Shown piece by piece: positions 8,325 to 18,573 of a DNA stretch of 63,447 nucleotides (its first letter is position 1; the number at the start of each line of letters is the position of its first letter). The position numbers and the translations under genes are program-made. The notes under the pieces were generated by a model. The model did not search any database. It was not told the origin of the DNA and saw nothing but the letters and a program-made list of their open reading frames with translations. The stretch comes from Lachnospiraceae bacterium (GTDB lineage Bacteria > Bacillota > Clostridia > Lachnospirales > Lachnospiraceae). The stretch lies in the NCBI GenBank assembly GCA_014804485.1, contig JAAUZT010000027.1:23333-86779 (forward strand). The letters run 5' to 3'.

Positions 8325-10184
8325 TCATCCTCGCGTTTTCTTCATACTATACATTTCCTGATCGGCCTGTTTCATAAGCTGGCCCAGTTGGAAGTCCTGT
8401 GTCATCGAAACCGACTGAAACCCTATACTCACGCTCATCTCATAAGGTTTCTCATTCTGCCGTCTGCACTCTTCAAGCCGCAGATTCAGGTTTTCCGTCA
8501 GCCCTGCAAATTCATCGCCCTTCGTATACGGCCCCAAAACTACAAATTCATCGCCGCCGTAACGCATGAGAAGCTGATCCTCATTCCTGAGCTTTTTCAT
8601 GTAATCTGCTACCGTCTTAATATAGAAATCGCCTTCCTCATGCCCGTACCCGTCATTCACACGCTTCAGCTTATTGATGTCCACAAACAACATACCGATC
8701 GGCGTATTATGCTGCTTACACTCTTTTAAAAGCTTATCTGCGAAGTGAAAAAAACCGGCCCTGTTATAGATCTGTGTCAAACTGTCCAGCATCCAGACAT
8801 CCTTGAGTTTCTTTACCAGCCGTTTCAGTTCTCCCTGTTTACGCATACTTTCCAAAGCATTTGAGATATTCATAAGCCATACTTGAAACTGCGTACTGTT
8901 ATACGGAAGTTCGCTGCCACACATGACCAGATATCCAAGACAGTTTTTTCTGAAATGTACAGGTGCAACAATACACATGCGGTTAGCGATCTTTTCCATA
9001 CACTCCTTTGGCAGAAGCTCTTTACACTCAAAATACGGATATTCCGTAAAACTTCCGTTTTCATATGCAACCGGAATATATATTTTCTCGGAATAATCTT
9101 CTTTGATCCGATAATCATACTCGATTGTATCTCCCGCCACGCTATCCTCGCAGAGACACAGATACACAAAAGCAAAATCCAATTGTGCAATATATTCCTT
9201 TAAACATTTATAAAAATCCTGCATATTATCACAATCATTCAGATCGGATACCATGTTCTTATTAATTTCCGCCATATTGACGACTGCAAGCTTATTGCTC
9301 ACATTTTTTAACTGTACTTCCGAAAGATTGCGTATTTTGTGCTCCTGACATCCGCAGCTTCCTCTGTAGTGGTATTTCACCTCAAATTTCCGGCTTGCTG
9401 TCTGCCTTCCTTCCGCCAGAGCCTTACAGGCTTCATAACCAATCTGGCTCTGAGGTTTCTCTACCGTTGTAATCTTCGGTGTCAGGTTAGAGGCATCCGA
9501 TGTATGGTCAAAGCCTGTAATTAATATATCTTTGCCCACCTGAACGCCACGACTGCAAAACTCTAAATAAGCGCCCAATGCCATATCATCATTGGCACAG
9601 ATCAGCGCGTCCGGCAGTTTCTCACCGGATTCCATCAGACGCTCCGCAAGCATTCTGCCGCCGTCTATCCAAAAATCACCATAGTGAATCCTATCTTCTC
9701 CAAGCGTTAAACCATGCTCCTTTATGGCATCCATAGCGCCTTCTAATCGTTCAACGCTTTCCAAGTTCTGCTCCGGTCCGGATAAATAGCAGATGTCCTG
9801 CACTCCGTGCACTTCTATCAAATGAGATACAATCCCCCGCATAGCTTCCCGATTATCTACATGGAATGTCGGCATTTCCGGAATATGGCTTTCAATACTG
9901 ATGACAGGCGTGCCGGAATCTATGATCTTCCGTGTGATTTCAGCCGCAAACTGTTCATTCTGTATGGTATCTCTCGCAAAAATAATTCCGTCATATTGCG
10001 TAAGATCCGGTAAAAATAAGATCTGAAATTCCCCGATTCCATACTCCGACTGCCTGTACATATCGCCATTGCAGGTGAATACAAAAATGTTGATATTTTC
10101 TTCATCTGCATATTTTCTGATTCCTTCCATAAGGCGGCTCTGGGCTTCATATGCAATACCGCCGACAAACACAGCAATTTTCAT
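8325..10184 (-). CDS. LacI-type sugar-binding domain fused to a GGDEF diguanylate cyclase
   Basis: 619 residues. Residues 1 to about 270 are a periplasmic-binding-protein type I fold as in LacI/GalR ligand domains ([49 protein letters not shown]), without the usual DNA-binding helix-turn-helix and without a signal peptide, so it is cytoplasmic. A middle region of about 190 residues includes a cysteine-containing CGCQEH stretch and a GAF-like part. Residues about 450-615 are a GGDEF domain with the active motif RYGGDEF (about 541-545). RNED lies one residue off the usual spacing for an inhibitory RxxD site. It should make c-di-GMP in response to an intracellular sugar. It overlaps the GH78 gene by four bases (ATGA). 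Confidence 0.93.
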   Translation of the reverse strand: MKIAVFVGGIAYEAQSRLMEGIRKYADEENINIFVFTCNGDMYRQSEYGIGEFQILFLPDLTQYDGIIFARDTIQNEQFAAEITRKIIDSGTPVISIESHIPEMPTFHVDNREAMRGIVSHLIEVHGVQDICYLSGPEQNLESVERLEGAMDAIKEHGLTLGEDRIHYGDFWIDGGRMLAERLMESGEKLPDALICANDDMALGAYLEFCSRGVQVGKDILITGFDHTSDASNLTPKITTVEKPQSQIGYEACKALAEGRQTASRKFEVKYHYRGSCGCQEHKIRNLSEVQLKNVSNKLAVVNMAEINKNMVSDLNDCDNMQDFYKCLKEYIAQLDFAFVYLCLCEDSVAGDTIEYDYRIKEDYSEKIYIPVAYENGSFTEYPYFECKELLPKECMEKIANRMCIVAPVHFRKNCLGYLVMCGSELPYNSTQFQVWLMNISNALESMRKQGELKRLVKKLKDVWMLDSLTQIYNRAGFFHFADKLLKECKQHNTPIGMLFVDINKLKRVNDGYGHEEGDFYIKTVADYMKKLRNEDQLLMRYGGDEFVVLGPYTKGDEFAGLTENLNLRLEECRRQNEKPYEMSVSIGFQSVSMTQDFQLGQLMKQADQEMYSMKKTRG

Positions 10185-12748
10185 AGGCTTTCTCCATTAT
10201 TGTCAAAACAATATGTTCCGCATTCCAGCAGGCAGCTCTTGCCGTTCGGGAATACTATTTTTGCATTTGCATTAAATGGTATTTCTATATCATACTGAAA
10301 TCCGGTTTCTTCATTGTAGCTCCAATTGCTTATATACGTGCCGAATACGGATTCCCATTTTCCTTTGGCATAAGAAAATCTCTTATCCGGCATAGGCTTG
10401 ATTATCATTTTAACTTCTTTACCCATATCCGGATGAAATCCGCACATATAACGATACATCCAGTCCGCAATGCTTCCGTATGCATAATGATTTAAGCTGT
10501 TCATTCCCGTCCCGCTTATCACACCATTTTCATCTAAGGAATTCCAGCGCTCCCAAACTGTCGTTGCACCAAGATTCACCTCGTGAAGCCATCCAGGATA
10601 CTCTTCATTTAAAAGTAAATCGTAGGCTAAAGAATTTAATCCATTTTCCGATAATGCAGGACATAAAACAGGAGTCCCCGCAAATCCCGTATTCAGATGT
10701 CCGTTATTTTTCTCTATAAGCTGTTTCAAATCTTCCTTGAGATTCTCTTTAGCATTATCCGGATATAGTCCGATCGATAACAGAAATGCACATGCTGTCT
10801 GGGTCAGTTCAATATTCAATCTGCCTTCCTCTGTAAAATAAAATTTATTGAATGCTTTCCTGATATGCTCTGCAAGTTCCGAATACTCCCGCTTCTCTTC
10901 GAGTCCCAGAACCTCTGCTGCCTTTGCCACCGTCAACGTTGACTGATAATAGCATGCAGATGCCAGTAACTGGGAGTCCGTCTTTCCGATCGGATTATGG
11001 ATATTCCCGTTATCCAGTGCGAGCCAGTCTCCTAAATGCCGATCGTTCTGCCACAGATAAGGCACTTCATTTTCCTGCGACCGCATACGAATATATTCCA
11101 CCCATGACCGCATCATAGGATACTGTTCCCTTAACAAAGACACATCTCCGTAATACCCGTATAAAGTCCACGGAAGCATTGTCGCAACATCGCTCCAGAT
11201 ACAGGCTCCTCCATCCAGATAAAAAGGATTTGTATCCTCTCTTACCGGAACCTTCGGTCTTGGTGCGAAGAACGGAACCGCGCCGTTCATCAATTTTTGT
11301 TCCAGATACAGGCTCCTTGCATAATGTCTGAAAAATGCGTTACTGTCCATATGAAAACATGCTGTGTTCGCAAAAATATTCGCATCTCCGGTCCACCCCA
11401 TGCGCTCGTCTCTCTGGGGACAGTCCGTCGGAATATCCAGAAAATTGCATTTCTGGGAACGTATCGTATTCTCAAACAGCTTATTAACTTTAGGATTTGA
11501 AGTCTCAATACTTCCGGTTTCCTCAAGATCGGACATAACCCTATATGCATGGAAAGTTAGCTTCTGGTTGTTCTTCAAGCCTTCCACTTTGACATACCGA
11601 AAACCATAATATGTAAAATGAGGACGAACAATTTTCTCTTTTCCATCAGAAGTATAAACAAATTCCGCCTTCGCCGTCCTTAAATTTTCCCTGTAAAATT
11701 CTTGGTTCTGCAACACTTCACCATACTGAAGCCTGACCTGCTGTCCCTGCTCTAATATGCCGTTAAATTCTACCCAGCCAGTAATGCTCTCGCCAAAATC
11801 CAGTAACAAATATCCGTCCGGATGCACTTCTTCCGAAACCGGAATGAATTCTTCCGTCTTCCGGATGGGAGGATTCGTTCTGGCCGTCAACAAGGATTTA
11901 TCATCCTGTAATACTTCAACGGCAAGCTGCTCTGATCTCAGCGTATCATCCTGCCACTCTCCGTCATAAATCCCGTTTCCCAGAATATTGCTTTCCTGTG
12001 CCTTCCAGCTTGCATCCGTAATAATACATGCGGTTTTACCGGACTCATATTCCAGATGTAATTCCGCAATACATTTCTTCCTGTCTCCATAAAGATCCAG
12101 ATATACATCGTCAAATCCGAACCTGCCTTTATACCAACCCTCTCCCAAAAGAACACTGACCCGGTTATCACCTTTTTCTAACATTTCGGTAACATCAAAG
12201 GTCTGATATTCCATTAACAGATCATACGAATGATACCCCGGCAGGAGATATTCATCCCCTGCCTTTGTCCCGTTGATATCCACCTCATAAAGCCCGGCAC
12301 CAAAAATATATAATCTCGCTTTTTTCAGCTTATCTTCTACCGCAAAATCGCGATACAATACCGGCATCCGTGTTTTATCTTCCGGCACCGAAATCCAGTC
12401 AGCCGTCCACTTCTCTTCTAATTTGGAAGTCTCAAACCATGCAGTTTCGCTTTCTGCGATCTCGGCCGGCTGCAGTCCCGCATTATGTACTTCAACAAAA
12501 ACCTTCCAAAAATAACGCGTACGTGGTTTCAGATTCATCTGCACTTCCAGCCTGCACTGTCTGAAGTCATGCAGAATACCGCTGTCATAAACAGGCTCAC
12601 TCATATCTTCTGTCTCAGATATGATTAACCGCACCTCATCTGAATACTTTGCAGCAGTCTCTTCTACTTTCCAAGAAAGTGTCAGATATGAGAAATCATA
12701 CCCTATCGGATTTTCTAAATGATTGACTCTCAGATGTTTTATTCTCAT
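10181..12748 (-). CDS. Alpha-L-rhamnosidase (GH78)
   Basis: 855-residue glycoside hydrolase that removes terminal alpha-L-rhamnose from plant or bacterial glycosides. Two beta-sandwich domains precede an (alpha/alpha)6 barrel. The family signature DCPQRDERMGWTGDANIF carries the catalytic acid glutamate. The C-terminal HYAYGSIADWMYRYMCG and KMIIKPMPD segments are typical of GH78. No signal peptide is seen, so it acts inside the cell on imported rhamnosides. It overlaps the downstream PBP-GGDEF gene by ATGA and follows the GH3 gene by 46 bases, all in one operon with an ABC importer. Confidence 0.95.
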   Translation of the reverse strand: MRIKHLRVNHLENPIGYDFSYLTLSWKVEETAAKYSDEVRLIISETEDMSEPVYDSGILHDFRQCRLEVQMNLKPRTRYFWKVFVEVHNAGLQPAEIAESETAWFETSKLEEKWTADWISVPEDKTRMPVLYRDFAVEDKLKKARLYIFGAGLYEVDINGTKAGDEYLLPGYHSYDLLMEYQTFDVTEMLEKGDNRVSVLLGEGWYKGRFGFDDVYLDLYGDRKKCIAELHLEYESGKTACIITDASWKAQESNILGNGIYDGEWQDDTLRSEQLAVEVLQDDKSLLTARTNPPIRKTEEFIPVSEEVHPDGYLLLDFGESITGWVEFNGILEQGQQVRLQYGEVLQNQEFYRENLRTAKAEFVYTSDGKEKIVRPHFTYYGFRYVKVEGLKNNQKLTFHAYRVMSDLEETGSIETSNPKVNKLFENTIRSQKCNFLDIPTDCPQRDERMGWTGDANIFANTACFHMDSNAFFRHYARSLYLEQKLMNGAVPFFAPRPKVPVREDTNPFYLDGGACIWSDVATMLPWTLYGYYGDVSLLREQYPMMRSWVEYIRMRSQENEVPYLWQNDRHLGDWLALDNGNIHNPIGKTDSQLLASACYYQSTLTVAKAAEVLGLEEKREYSELAEHIRKAFNKFYFTEEGRLNIELTQTACAFLLSIGLYPDNAKENLKEDLKQLIEKNNGHLNTGFAGTPVLCPALSENGLNSLAYDLLLNEEYPGWLHEVNLGATTVWERWNSLDENGVISGTGMNSLNHYAYGSIADWMYRYMCGFHPDMGKEVKMIIKPMPDKRFSYAKGKWESVFGTYISNWSYNEETGFQYDIEIPFNANAKIVFPNGKSCLLECGTYCFDNNGESL

Positions 12749-12794
12749 ATTCTTATCCTTCCCACACTCGTTTTATAGTTGTCAGGTGCTCCTG

Positions 12795-14477
12795 TTAATA
12801 CGAAAGATCTTTTCTTCCGCAGAACGGATCTACAGGGTTCTTCCCTTTGAATTCGCTGTTACCGGTTATCTTCTCTACCACGGCTTCTATCACATACTCG
12901 TTGTTGGAATAGCAATTGATATAAGTTTTTATCATCGGTACATCCAGTAAATGATACGGATTGGCTACGCTGATGAATAAAACCGGAATCTCATTTGCAA
13001 ACCATGGTACATTGTTACCCTGTCCCCAGAATGTGTACCAGTTCAATCGATTGGTAGTCTGGTTACTGGCATTTTCAACGTTACCGATATAGATAACCAA
13101 ATCATATTTTTCCTTAAAAGTTTTTACGTTATCAACGCCTACTTCGAAATTCTCTTTTTCATAGACAAAGACTTGAAACTTCTTCTTTTCCAGTTCTTCC
13201 TTTACCTGCTTTAAAACACGTTCATTGGAAGGAAAATCTCCCATAATTTCAAGCAGAACTTTAGGATACCGCTCTGCACTGACAGGCAATAATTTCTGTG
13301 TATCCTTAACAAGTGTAATTGATCTGTCTGCCAGTTCTTTTGCCCACTCTACATGTTGCCTGCTCTTTAACACCTGCAGACTGTCCTCAGGCGGAACCAG
13401 CGTTCCCGCTGCTTTCTTCTCATGAAGCTTAAGCGCCGCCTTTAATGCCAGAATCCTTTTGTTAGCTTCCAGCAGACGTTTTTCCGAGAGAACGCCGCTC
13501 TTGTATCCATCCATCATAAACTGATAGTCTTCCGCCAGATCTTTATTAAACAGAAACATATCACACCCGCTTTCGATTGCAAGCGGTACGGATTTTTCCC
13601 TTGCCATCGCCGACGTGAATCCAACCATCGGCGTTGCATCGGTAATAACCAAACCGTTAAAGCCCAATTTATCCCGCAGCAGGTTATTTAATAATTCTCT
13701 GGACAGCGATGCAGGAATCGTACTTCCTGCAGTCTGCGGATTATAATGCTCCTGATACGCCGGCATCGCAATATGCCCTGCCATAACAGTCAGCGCTCCG
13801 TCTTCAATCAACCACCGGTATATCTTTCCGTAAGTTTCATCCCATTCCTCCATTGATAAGCTGTTGACGGAAGTAACCAAATGTTGATCCCGTTCATCTA
13901 CTCCGTCGCCGGGAAAATGCTTTACGGAAACTGCCACATTACATTCTTTTGCGGCACGCATATATTCTTTTGCATATGTATACACAGTATCCGGATCATC
14001 ACCATAAGTCCTGACATTGGTAATCGGATTATGATAATTCCTGTCAATATCAACCACCGGTGCAAACGCCCAGTTAATCCCAAGCGCTGCCGCCTCCGTA
14101 CATGCAATTTTACCAAGACGGTAAGCATATTTCTTGTCTCCCGCGGCCGCGCATGCCATCTGCTTACCATAGGGAGTTCCGTTAGTGGCGGCACCGTCTC
14201 CGCCCGCTTCGAGATTGGAGGGAATCAACAACGGAATACGGGAATGACTTTGCGCATATTCAAAAGTCTTTCTCATTTCTTCTCCGACACCGTCACGGAA
14301 GAACAGTCCGCCTATATGAAATCCTAACATCATATCCAGGTATTCCGGTTCTGTAGAATATCCGATCGGACAGAAGAGTGCCCCGATCTTTTCTTCTAAA
14401 GTCATCTGCTCCAATGTTTTTTCTACCCATTCAACCTCTGCATCGTTTAAACAAAAAGGCTTCTTTTTTAAGTCCAT
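12795..14477 (-). CDS. GH3 family glycoside hydrolase (NagZ-like subgroup)
   Basis: 560 residues: TIM-barrel domain plus an alpha/beta domain, no signal peptide. The conserved KHFPGDGVDERDQH stretch (186-199) corresponds to the KHFPGHG...DSH loop of beta-N-acetylglucosaminidases with its Asp/His dyad. Here the first His is replaced by Asp (GDG instead of GHG) but D197 and H199 remain. The nucleophile Asp is in LVITDATPM (D280). It should release a beta-linked sugar from the same oligosaccharides that the neighbouring rhamnosidase trims. The exact sugar (GlcNAc, glucose or another) cannot be read from sequence. It lies 31 bases after the phosphoglucomutase gene in the operon. Confidence 0.9.
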   Translation of the reverse strand: MDLKKKPFCLNDAEVEWVEKTLEQMTLEEKIGALFCPIGYSTEPEYLDMMLGFHIGGLFFRDGVGEEMRKTFEYAQSHSRIPLLIPSNLEAGGDGAATNGTPYGKQMACAAAGDKKYAYRLGKIACTEAAALGINWAFAPVVDIDRNYHNPITNVRTYGDDPDTVYTYAKEYMRAAKECNVAVSVKHFPGDGVDERDQHLVTSVNSLSMEEWDETYGKIYRWLIEDGALTVMAGHIAMPAYQEHYNPQTAGSTIPASLSRELLNNLLRDKLGFNGLVITDATPMVGFTSAMAREKSVPLAIESGCDMFLFNKDLAEDYQFMMDGYKSGVLSEKRLLEANKRILALKAALKLHEKKAAGTLVPPEDSLQVLKSRQHVEWAKELADRSITLVKDTQKLLPVSAERYPKVLLEIMGDFPSNERVLKQVKEELEKKKFQVFVYEKENFEVGVDNVKTFKEKYDLVIYIGNVENASNQTTNRLNWYTFWGQGNNVPWFANEIPVLFISVANPYHLLDVPMIKTYINCYSNNEYVIEAVVEKITGNSEFKGKNPVDPFCGRKDLSY

Positions 14478-14508
14478 AGTCTTCCTCTCATTCTATCACT
14501 TCTAACTT

Positions 14509-15147
14509 CTACAGTGCAATTCCAATCAAGTCACTAAAAGAATTCATTGCATGCGTAACCGCTTCACTCTCTGCCGCTTCTCCCAGCCCTGCGCTGTCAA
14601 ATCCTCCGGCTTTTGCAGCCTCTACTCCGGCCTTTGCATCTTCTACCACGAGGCAGTCCGCCGGTGCCATATGTAAAAATTCCGCTGCCTTTATAAAGAC
14701 TTCCGGGTCCGGTTTCGATTTGGAAATATTGGTCCCGTCACTGACAGCATCAAAATAATCTTTTAATCCCAATCGTTCCAGAATAAATTTTGCATTTTTG
14801 CTCGATGATCCTATTGCAAGTTTCAGTCCGCTTTTCCGAAGCGAATCTAAAGTCTCTTTGACTTCCGAAGACAAGTCTTTCTCTGTCATTTGTCCCAGCA
14901 GTTCCACATACGTTTTGTTTTTCTCTTCCGCCAGTACCTGTTTTTCTTCCTGAGTAAGCTCTTTATCGCACCGCTCCAGAATAATCTCGAGACTTTCCAT
15001 GCGGCTTACACCCCTCAAGCGGTTGTTGATCGTTTCATCAAAATATATTCCCATGCCATCTGCCATTTTCTTCCATGCCAGATAATGATACTTATCTGTA
15101 AAACAAATTACACCATCCAAATCAAAAATCACTGCTTTATACTTCAT
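14509..15147 (-). CDS. pgmB: Beta-phosphoglucomutase-like HAD phosphatase/mutase
   Basis: 212-residue HAD-superfamily protein. The catalytic DLDGV loop is IFDLDGVICFTD (Asp nucleophile and general acid), followed by the helical cap with RLRGVSRMESLEIIL, the substrate-binding signature of beta-phosphoglucomutases. Later come LAIGSSSKNAKFIL (motif II Ser), SKPDPEVFIKAAEFL (motif III Lys) and VVEDAKAGVEAAKAGGF (motif IV). It interconverts beta-glucose 1-phosphate and glucose 6-phosphate or acts on a related sugar phosphate. Here it sits between an ABC permease and the glycosidases. Confidence 0.88.
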   Translation of the reverse strand: MKYKAVIFDLDGVICFTDKYHYLAWKKMADGMGIYFDETINNRLRGVSRMESLEIILERCDKELTQEEKQVLAEEKNKTYVELLGQMTEKDLSSEVKETLDSLRKSGLKLAIGSSSKNAKFILERLGLKDYFDAVSDGTNISKSKPDPEVFIKAAEFLHMAPADCLVVEDAKAGVEAAKAGGFDSAGLGEAAESEAVTHAMNSFSDLIGIAL

Positions 15148-15165
15148 TGCGCCCTCCAGGGAAAC

Positions 15166-16161
15166 TTACTTCTCTTTTCCCGCTATATATTTTTTGAAAG
15201 TGACTAATTCAATCACCTTATTTTCGTTGTTCAAGTAAATCAGGAAGCATACTAATATCAATGCTGTCACAATCTGCTGTATGGAAGCATCCACATTCAG
15301 CCTTGCATACATCAGGGAAATAAACGCAGTCGTAACTGCCCCTAACAGATACCCGATTTTTTCATTACAGAATCTTCCGATAAAGCCTCCGATAAACATC
15401 GGAAGAAACGCCGTAAACATTACTCCGATCGATCCGAAGTTCAAAGCCATCTGTATGGTTCCTGTATTGGTTGCACTGATAAATCCAACCACGCCCATCA
15501 GCGCTCCGGCAATCGTATAGCAGCCAACTGCATTGGGAACCTCTTTGATTCCCGTATTCACCGATACCTTCTGCCCGGAGACAAGAGACTTATATTCATA
15601 ACCAAACTGCGTATGATCAAAAAGAAAGATAAATATTAACAATCCGAATATAATTACAAGTGCATAATTTAAAACACTTGGGAAACTTGTCAGTTCCGTA
15701 TTAGCCACAAACGATACGCCATACCCGGATGTAATCGCAAACGCCAGACCTTCGTAAAACAGTGCCACACCGAGAGATACGATGATGGGCGGAAGTTTCA
15801 CAATAACATAAATCAATCCTGACACCAGCCCAAGTACTGCTCCTGCTATAATAGAAATGATAAGCATCGGTACCGTAGGCAATCCAAGTGATGTGCATAT
15901 GGATGCGCTGATTACTGACGATAACAATGACACCGAACCAATAGAAAAATCAAATCTGCCGCTGTTGAGATTGAGTGACAGAGCAAACGTTGTGAGCATT
16001 ACGGATGCTGTTGCCCTGAAAAACAATACCCAATTTCCTTCTGTTTCAAATAATTTCACGCCTTTTGCACTGCACAGTATGAGTACAATCAGAAAGGTCG
16101 CTACGGGAATTGCCGCTGTCCCTGCTATTTTTTTATAAATATTCATATTATTCGTTTTCAT
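15166..16161 (-). CDS. Sugar ABC transporter permease (RbsC/AraH family), second of two
   Basis: 331-residue polytopic membrane protein of the BPD_transp_2 family with about nine hydrophobic segments (e.g. IPVATFLIVLILC, MLIISIIAGAVLGLVSGLIYVIV). The FDFSIGSVSLLSSVISASI segment is the D-x-S-x-G signature of ribose-type permeases. It pairs with the permease at 17602 to form the heterodimeric channel served by the ATPase at 18574. AAGGA lies eight bases before the ATG. A stem-loop separates it from the upstream binding-protein gene, suggesting lower expression than the lipoprotein. Confidence 0.92.
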   Translation of the reverse strand: MKTNNMNIYKKIAGTAAIPVATFLIVLILCSAKGVKLFETEGNWVLFFRATASVMLTTFALSLNLNSGRFDFSIGSVSLLSSVISASICTSLGLPTVPMLIISIIAGAVLGLVSGLIYVIVKLPPIIVSLGVALFYEGLAFAITSGYGVSFVANTELTSFPSVLNYALVIIFGLLIFIFLFDHTQFGYEYKSLVSGQKVSVNTGIKEVPNAVGCYTIAGALMGVVGFISATNTGTIQMALNFGSIGVMFTAFLPMFIGGFIGRFCNEKIGYLLGAVTTAFISLMYARLNVDASIQQIVTALILVCFLIYLNNENKVIELVTFKKYIAGKEK

Positions 16162-16201
16162 ATCATCAATCCTTATTATTGTTATTATGCTGCAGGGCAG
16201 C

Positions 16202-16220
16202 GGTGGACAAATTGTCCACC
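16202..16220 (-). other. Intercistronic stem-loop between binding protein and permease
   Basis: A perfect 9-bp palindrome (GGTGGACAA and its complement around one base) lies between the substrate-binding-protein stop and the next permease. No T-run follows, so it is more likely an mRNA-stabilising or processing hairpin than a terminator. Such hairpins commonly raise binding-protein levels over permease levels. Confidence 0.6.
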
Positions 16221-16253
16221 CGCCTCCTGCGTAACTTCCTTTGCTTCCAATGG

Positions 16254-17540
16254 TTACATACCCTGAATCTCTTCAAAACTGTACTTGCTTACAAAGTTCT
16301 CGAATGTTGCATAGTCTGCTGTCAGTAAAGTGTCCAGCATATCCTTCGTATAAGCCGGTGCCTCAACGCTGCTGTCTACCGCATAGTATGTGTTAAACTC
16401 ATCTGCACCCGTTGCTACCCAATAACCCTGACTTAAAGCAAGTGCATTTCCGTCTGTTGTGCGAATCGGTGAGCCTAAAGCTGCTCTGTATGTTGCAATA
16501 AAGATCGGTCCAATGCTGGCTGAAAACTTTCCTGCAAGATAATCAAGCATTCCTGCTTCCATCGCTTCGCCATAGCTGCTCGCATAGGCATCCACACTGG
16601 CAATCTTAACATCAGTACCTGAAATAGCCGTTCCAAAGAAATCTGAGCCGTTTCCTACTGCAAGAATTACTTCCAAATCTGCTGTCTGCGCCATCTGTGC
16701 ACATTTTCCGAACCAAGCGTCGTCCATATCATATCCGCCGACATAACCTAAGATATTAACATCTCCGATGGCACCTGTCTTCACTTCACCGTCTGCAAAA
16801 ATCTGTCCGAGAATAGCTCCCTGATCAGTTGCGCCCTGATAGTTCGCACCGTCACCGCCTGCATCCACCATTGCAGTCAACATACCCGCTGCACGATAAA
16901 TATGCATTTCGGTATAGTAAGGAATTGCGCCGCCGAAAATAGCAAAGTTCTTCATACCCTGATCCAGATAATGTTTCGCCATGTTATAACCGGTCTCAAA
17001 CTCTACATCAAGAGAGGGCCCGATTGCGCCTACATAATGCTCATATCCCTTATAGGTTTCATACTCTTCCTCTGTCAGAGTACCTGTTGCAACCGCGTAG
17101 TACACACCTGCCTCATCACACTGTTCAAGCTGTGCTGCACGGTCAAAAGATGAAAATGAGATGATGGCTTTACAATTATTTGTAATAAATGTATCGATCG
17201 CCGAAGTTTCGCCGGCTGCATCCGTAAGCTCATCAGAATAAATCATCTCAACATTGTACTTTTTCTGAATATACTCTGTGTAATAGTTACGGAATGCAAG
17301 CGCTTCCGCCGATGTCGCATCTGACACCAAAATACCCATTTTTACGGTCTTGCTCATATCGAGATCTGCCGCTGCGCTTCCACTTTCATCTGCTGTCGCA
17401 GAATCTGCGGATTGATCCTCCTGTGCCTCACTTCCCGTGCTGCTTGTGTTACTTCCTGTGTCTGAATTGTTGCTACCACAGCCTGCTAACATTGATACTG
17501 TCATAGCCGCCGTAAGCAATAATGCCCAAAACTTTTTCAT
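16254..17540 (-). CDS. Sugar ABC transporter substrate-binding lipoprotein (DUF3798-like)
   Basis: 428-residue secreted lipoprotein. The signal peptide MKKFWALLLTAAMTVSMLAGCG ends in the lipobox LAGC (Cys21), followed by a Ser/Asp-rich linker. The rest has a periplasmic-binding-protein type I layout (VKMGILVSDATSAEA, KAIISFSSFDRAAQLE, IFGGAIPYY, VNILGYVGGYDMDD). It resembles the DUF3798 group of Firmicutes binding proteins. It should deliver a sugar or glycoside to the two permeases. The start at 17540 follows an AGGAGGAAATATCT ribosome binding site; the longer frame starting at 17564 has none. The ligand is inferred from context as a rhamnose-containing compound. Confidence 0.88.
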   Translation of the reverse strand: MKKFWALLLTAAMTVSMLAGCGSNNSDTGSNTSSTGSEAQEDQSADSATADESGSAAADLDMSKTVKMGILVSDATSAEALAFRNYYTEYIQKKYNVEMIYSDELTDAAGETSAIDTFITNNCKAIISFSSFDRAAQLEQCDEAGVYYAVATGTLTEEEYETYKGYEHYVGAIGPSLDVEFETGYNMAKHYLDQGMKNFAIFGGAIPYYTEMHIYRAAGMLTAMVDAGGDGANYQGATDQGAILGQIFADGEVKTGAIGDVNILGYVGGYDMDDAWFGKCAQMAQTADLEVILAVGNGSDFFGTAISGTDVKIASVDAYASSYGEAMEAGMLDYLAGKFSASIGPIFIATYRAALGSPIRTTDGNALALSQGYWVATGADEFNTYYAVDSSVEAPAYTKDMLDTLLTADYATFENFVSKYSFEEIQGM

Positions 17541-17601
17541 AGATATTTCCTCCTTATTTGTCATTTTTATGTATTAAGTGTCCCCACGAAATACCAACCC
17601 A

Positions 17602-18561
17602 TTATCTCGGCAGCATATTTCCTCTCTGATCGCTGGTTGCCAAGAATACAACCAGAATGAAGATTGCCGCCTTTACCATTTGTCCGATTCCTGAATTCAG
17701 GTTGAACATCACCATAATCTGGCTCAGCAGCGTCATGGAAAAAGCTCCGATTACTGCCGCATAAATCTTACTTCTTGCACCACCGGAAACCGGCATGCCG
17801 CCGAACACGATAGCGATAATAACATCCATACCTACACTGGAAGCTGTGTTTCTCGTCAGCGTAGGCGCATATAAAATGGACAGAAATGCTCCGAGTCCTA
17901 CGCCGATACCTGACATTACAAACGCGATGATCGCCATTTTCTTTTCCGAAATACCGCTCAGCTTTGCACAGACCGGATTACCACCCTGAAACTTCTGCAT
18001 TCTGCCGATTTTGGTAAAGCTGAAAATAAATATACTGAGAAGAACAAAAACCAGGAGAACAACTATTTTAAACGTCGTATTGTTTAACGGTTTTACCGCC
18101 GCGGCCGGCACTGCAATTTCCGAACCTGTTCCGTTTACACTGATTAAAACCAATACCAGCGCATTGAGCACACTCAGCATTGCAATTGTCGTGACAAATA
18201 CCGGCAGATTAAATACCGAGGCAAGTACCGAATTAAACAATCCTACCAAAACCGCAACCCCGACACAGACAAGCGTCATAAGAAACAAATTCTCGGTTTT
18301 GATATATACCATTCCGCCGATCAGTGCGCTTACTGCGGTAGAAGCTCCGAGACTGATATCAAAAGACCCCAGTGTGTATATGAATATGGCACCTGTCGCA
18401 ACCACTGCCACCACAACGGATTGATTGATAATACTTTTCAGTCCATAGGAAACATTGATATCCCGCATCGTACCAATGATCAGAAAAGCGACAAACAATG
18501 CAATTAATCCGAACAGAGGAGTCAAATTCATAATGTATTTTTTTATTTTGTTTTTACTCAT
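17602..18561 (-). CDS. Sugar ABC transporter permease (RbsC/AraH family), first of two
   Basis: 319-residue membrane protein with about nine transmembrane segments and the FDISLGASTAVSALIGGMV signature of ribose-type permeases. GARSKIYAAVIGAFSM near the C-terminus matches the family. It starts 12 bases after the ATPase stop with AGGAGG upstream of the ATG. It forms the import channel with the permease at 15166. Confidence 0.93.
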   Translation of the reverse strand: MSKNKIKKYIMNLTPLFGLIALFVAFLIIGTMRDINVSYGLKSIINQSVVVAVVATGAIFIYTLGSFDISLGASTAVSALIGGMVYIKTENLFLMTLVCVGVAVLVGLFNSVLASVFNLPVFVTTIAMLSVLNALVLVLISVNGTGSEIAVPAAAVKPLNNTTFKIVVLLVFVLLSIFIFSFTKIGRMQKFQGGNPVCAKLSGISEKKMAIIAFVMSGIGVGLGAFLSILYAPTLTRNTASSVGMDVIIAIVFGGMPVSGGARSKIYAAVIGAFSMTLLSQIMVMFNLNSGIGQMVKAAIFILVVFLATSDQRGNMLPR

Positions 18562-18573
18562 TTTGCTTTCCTC

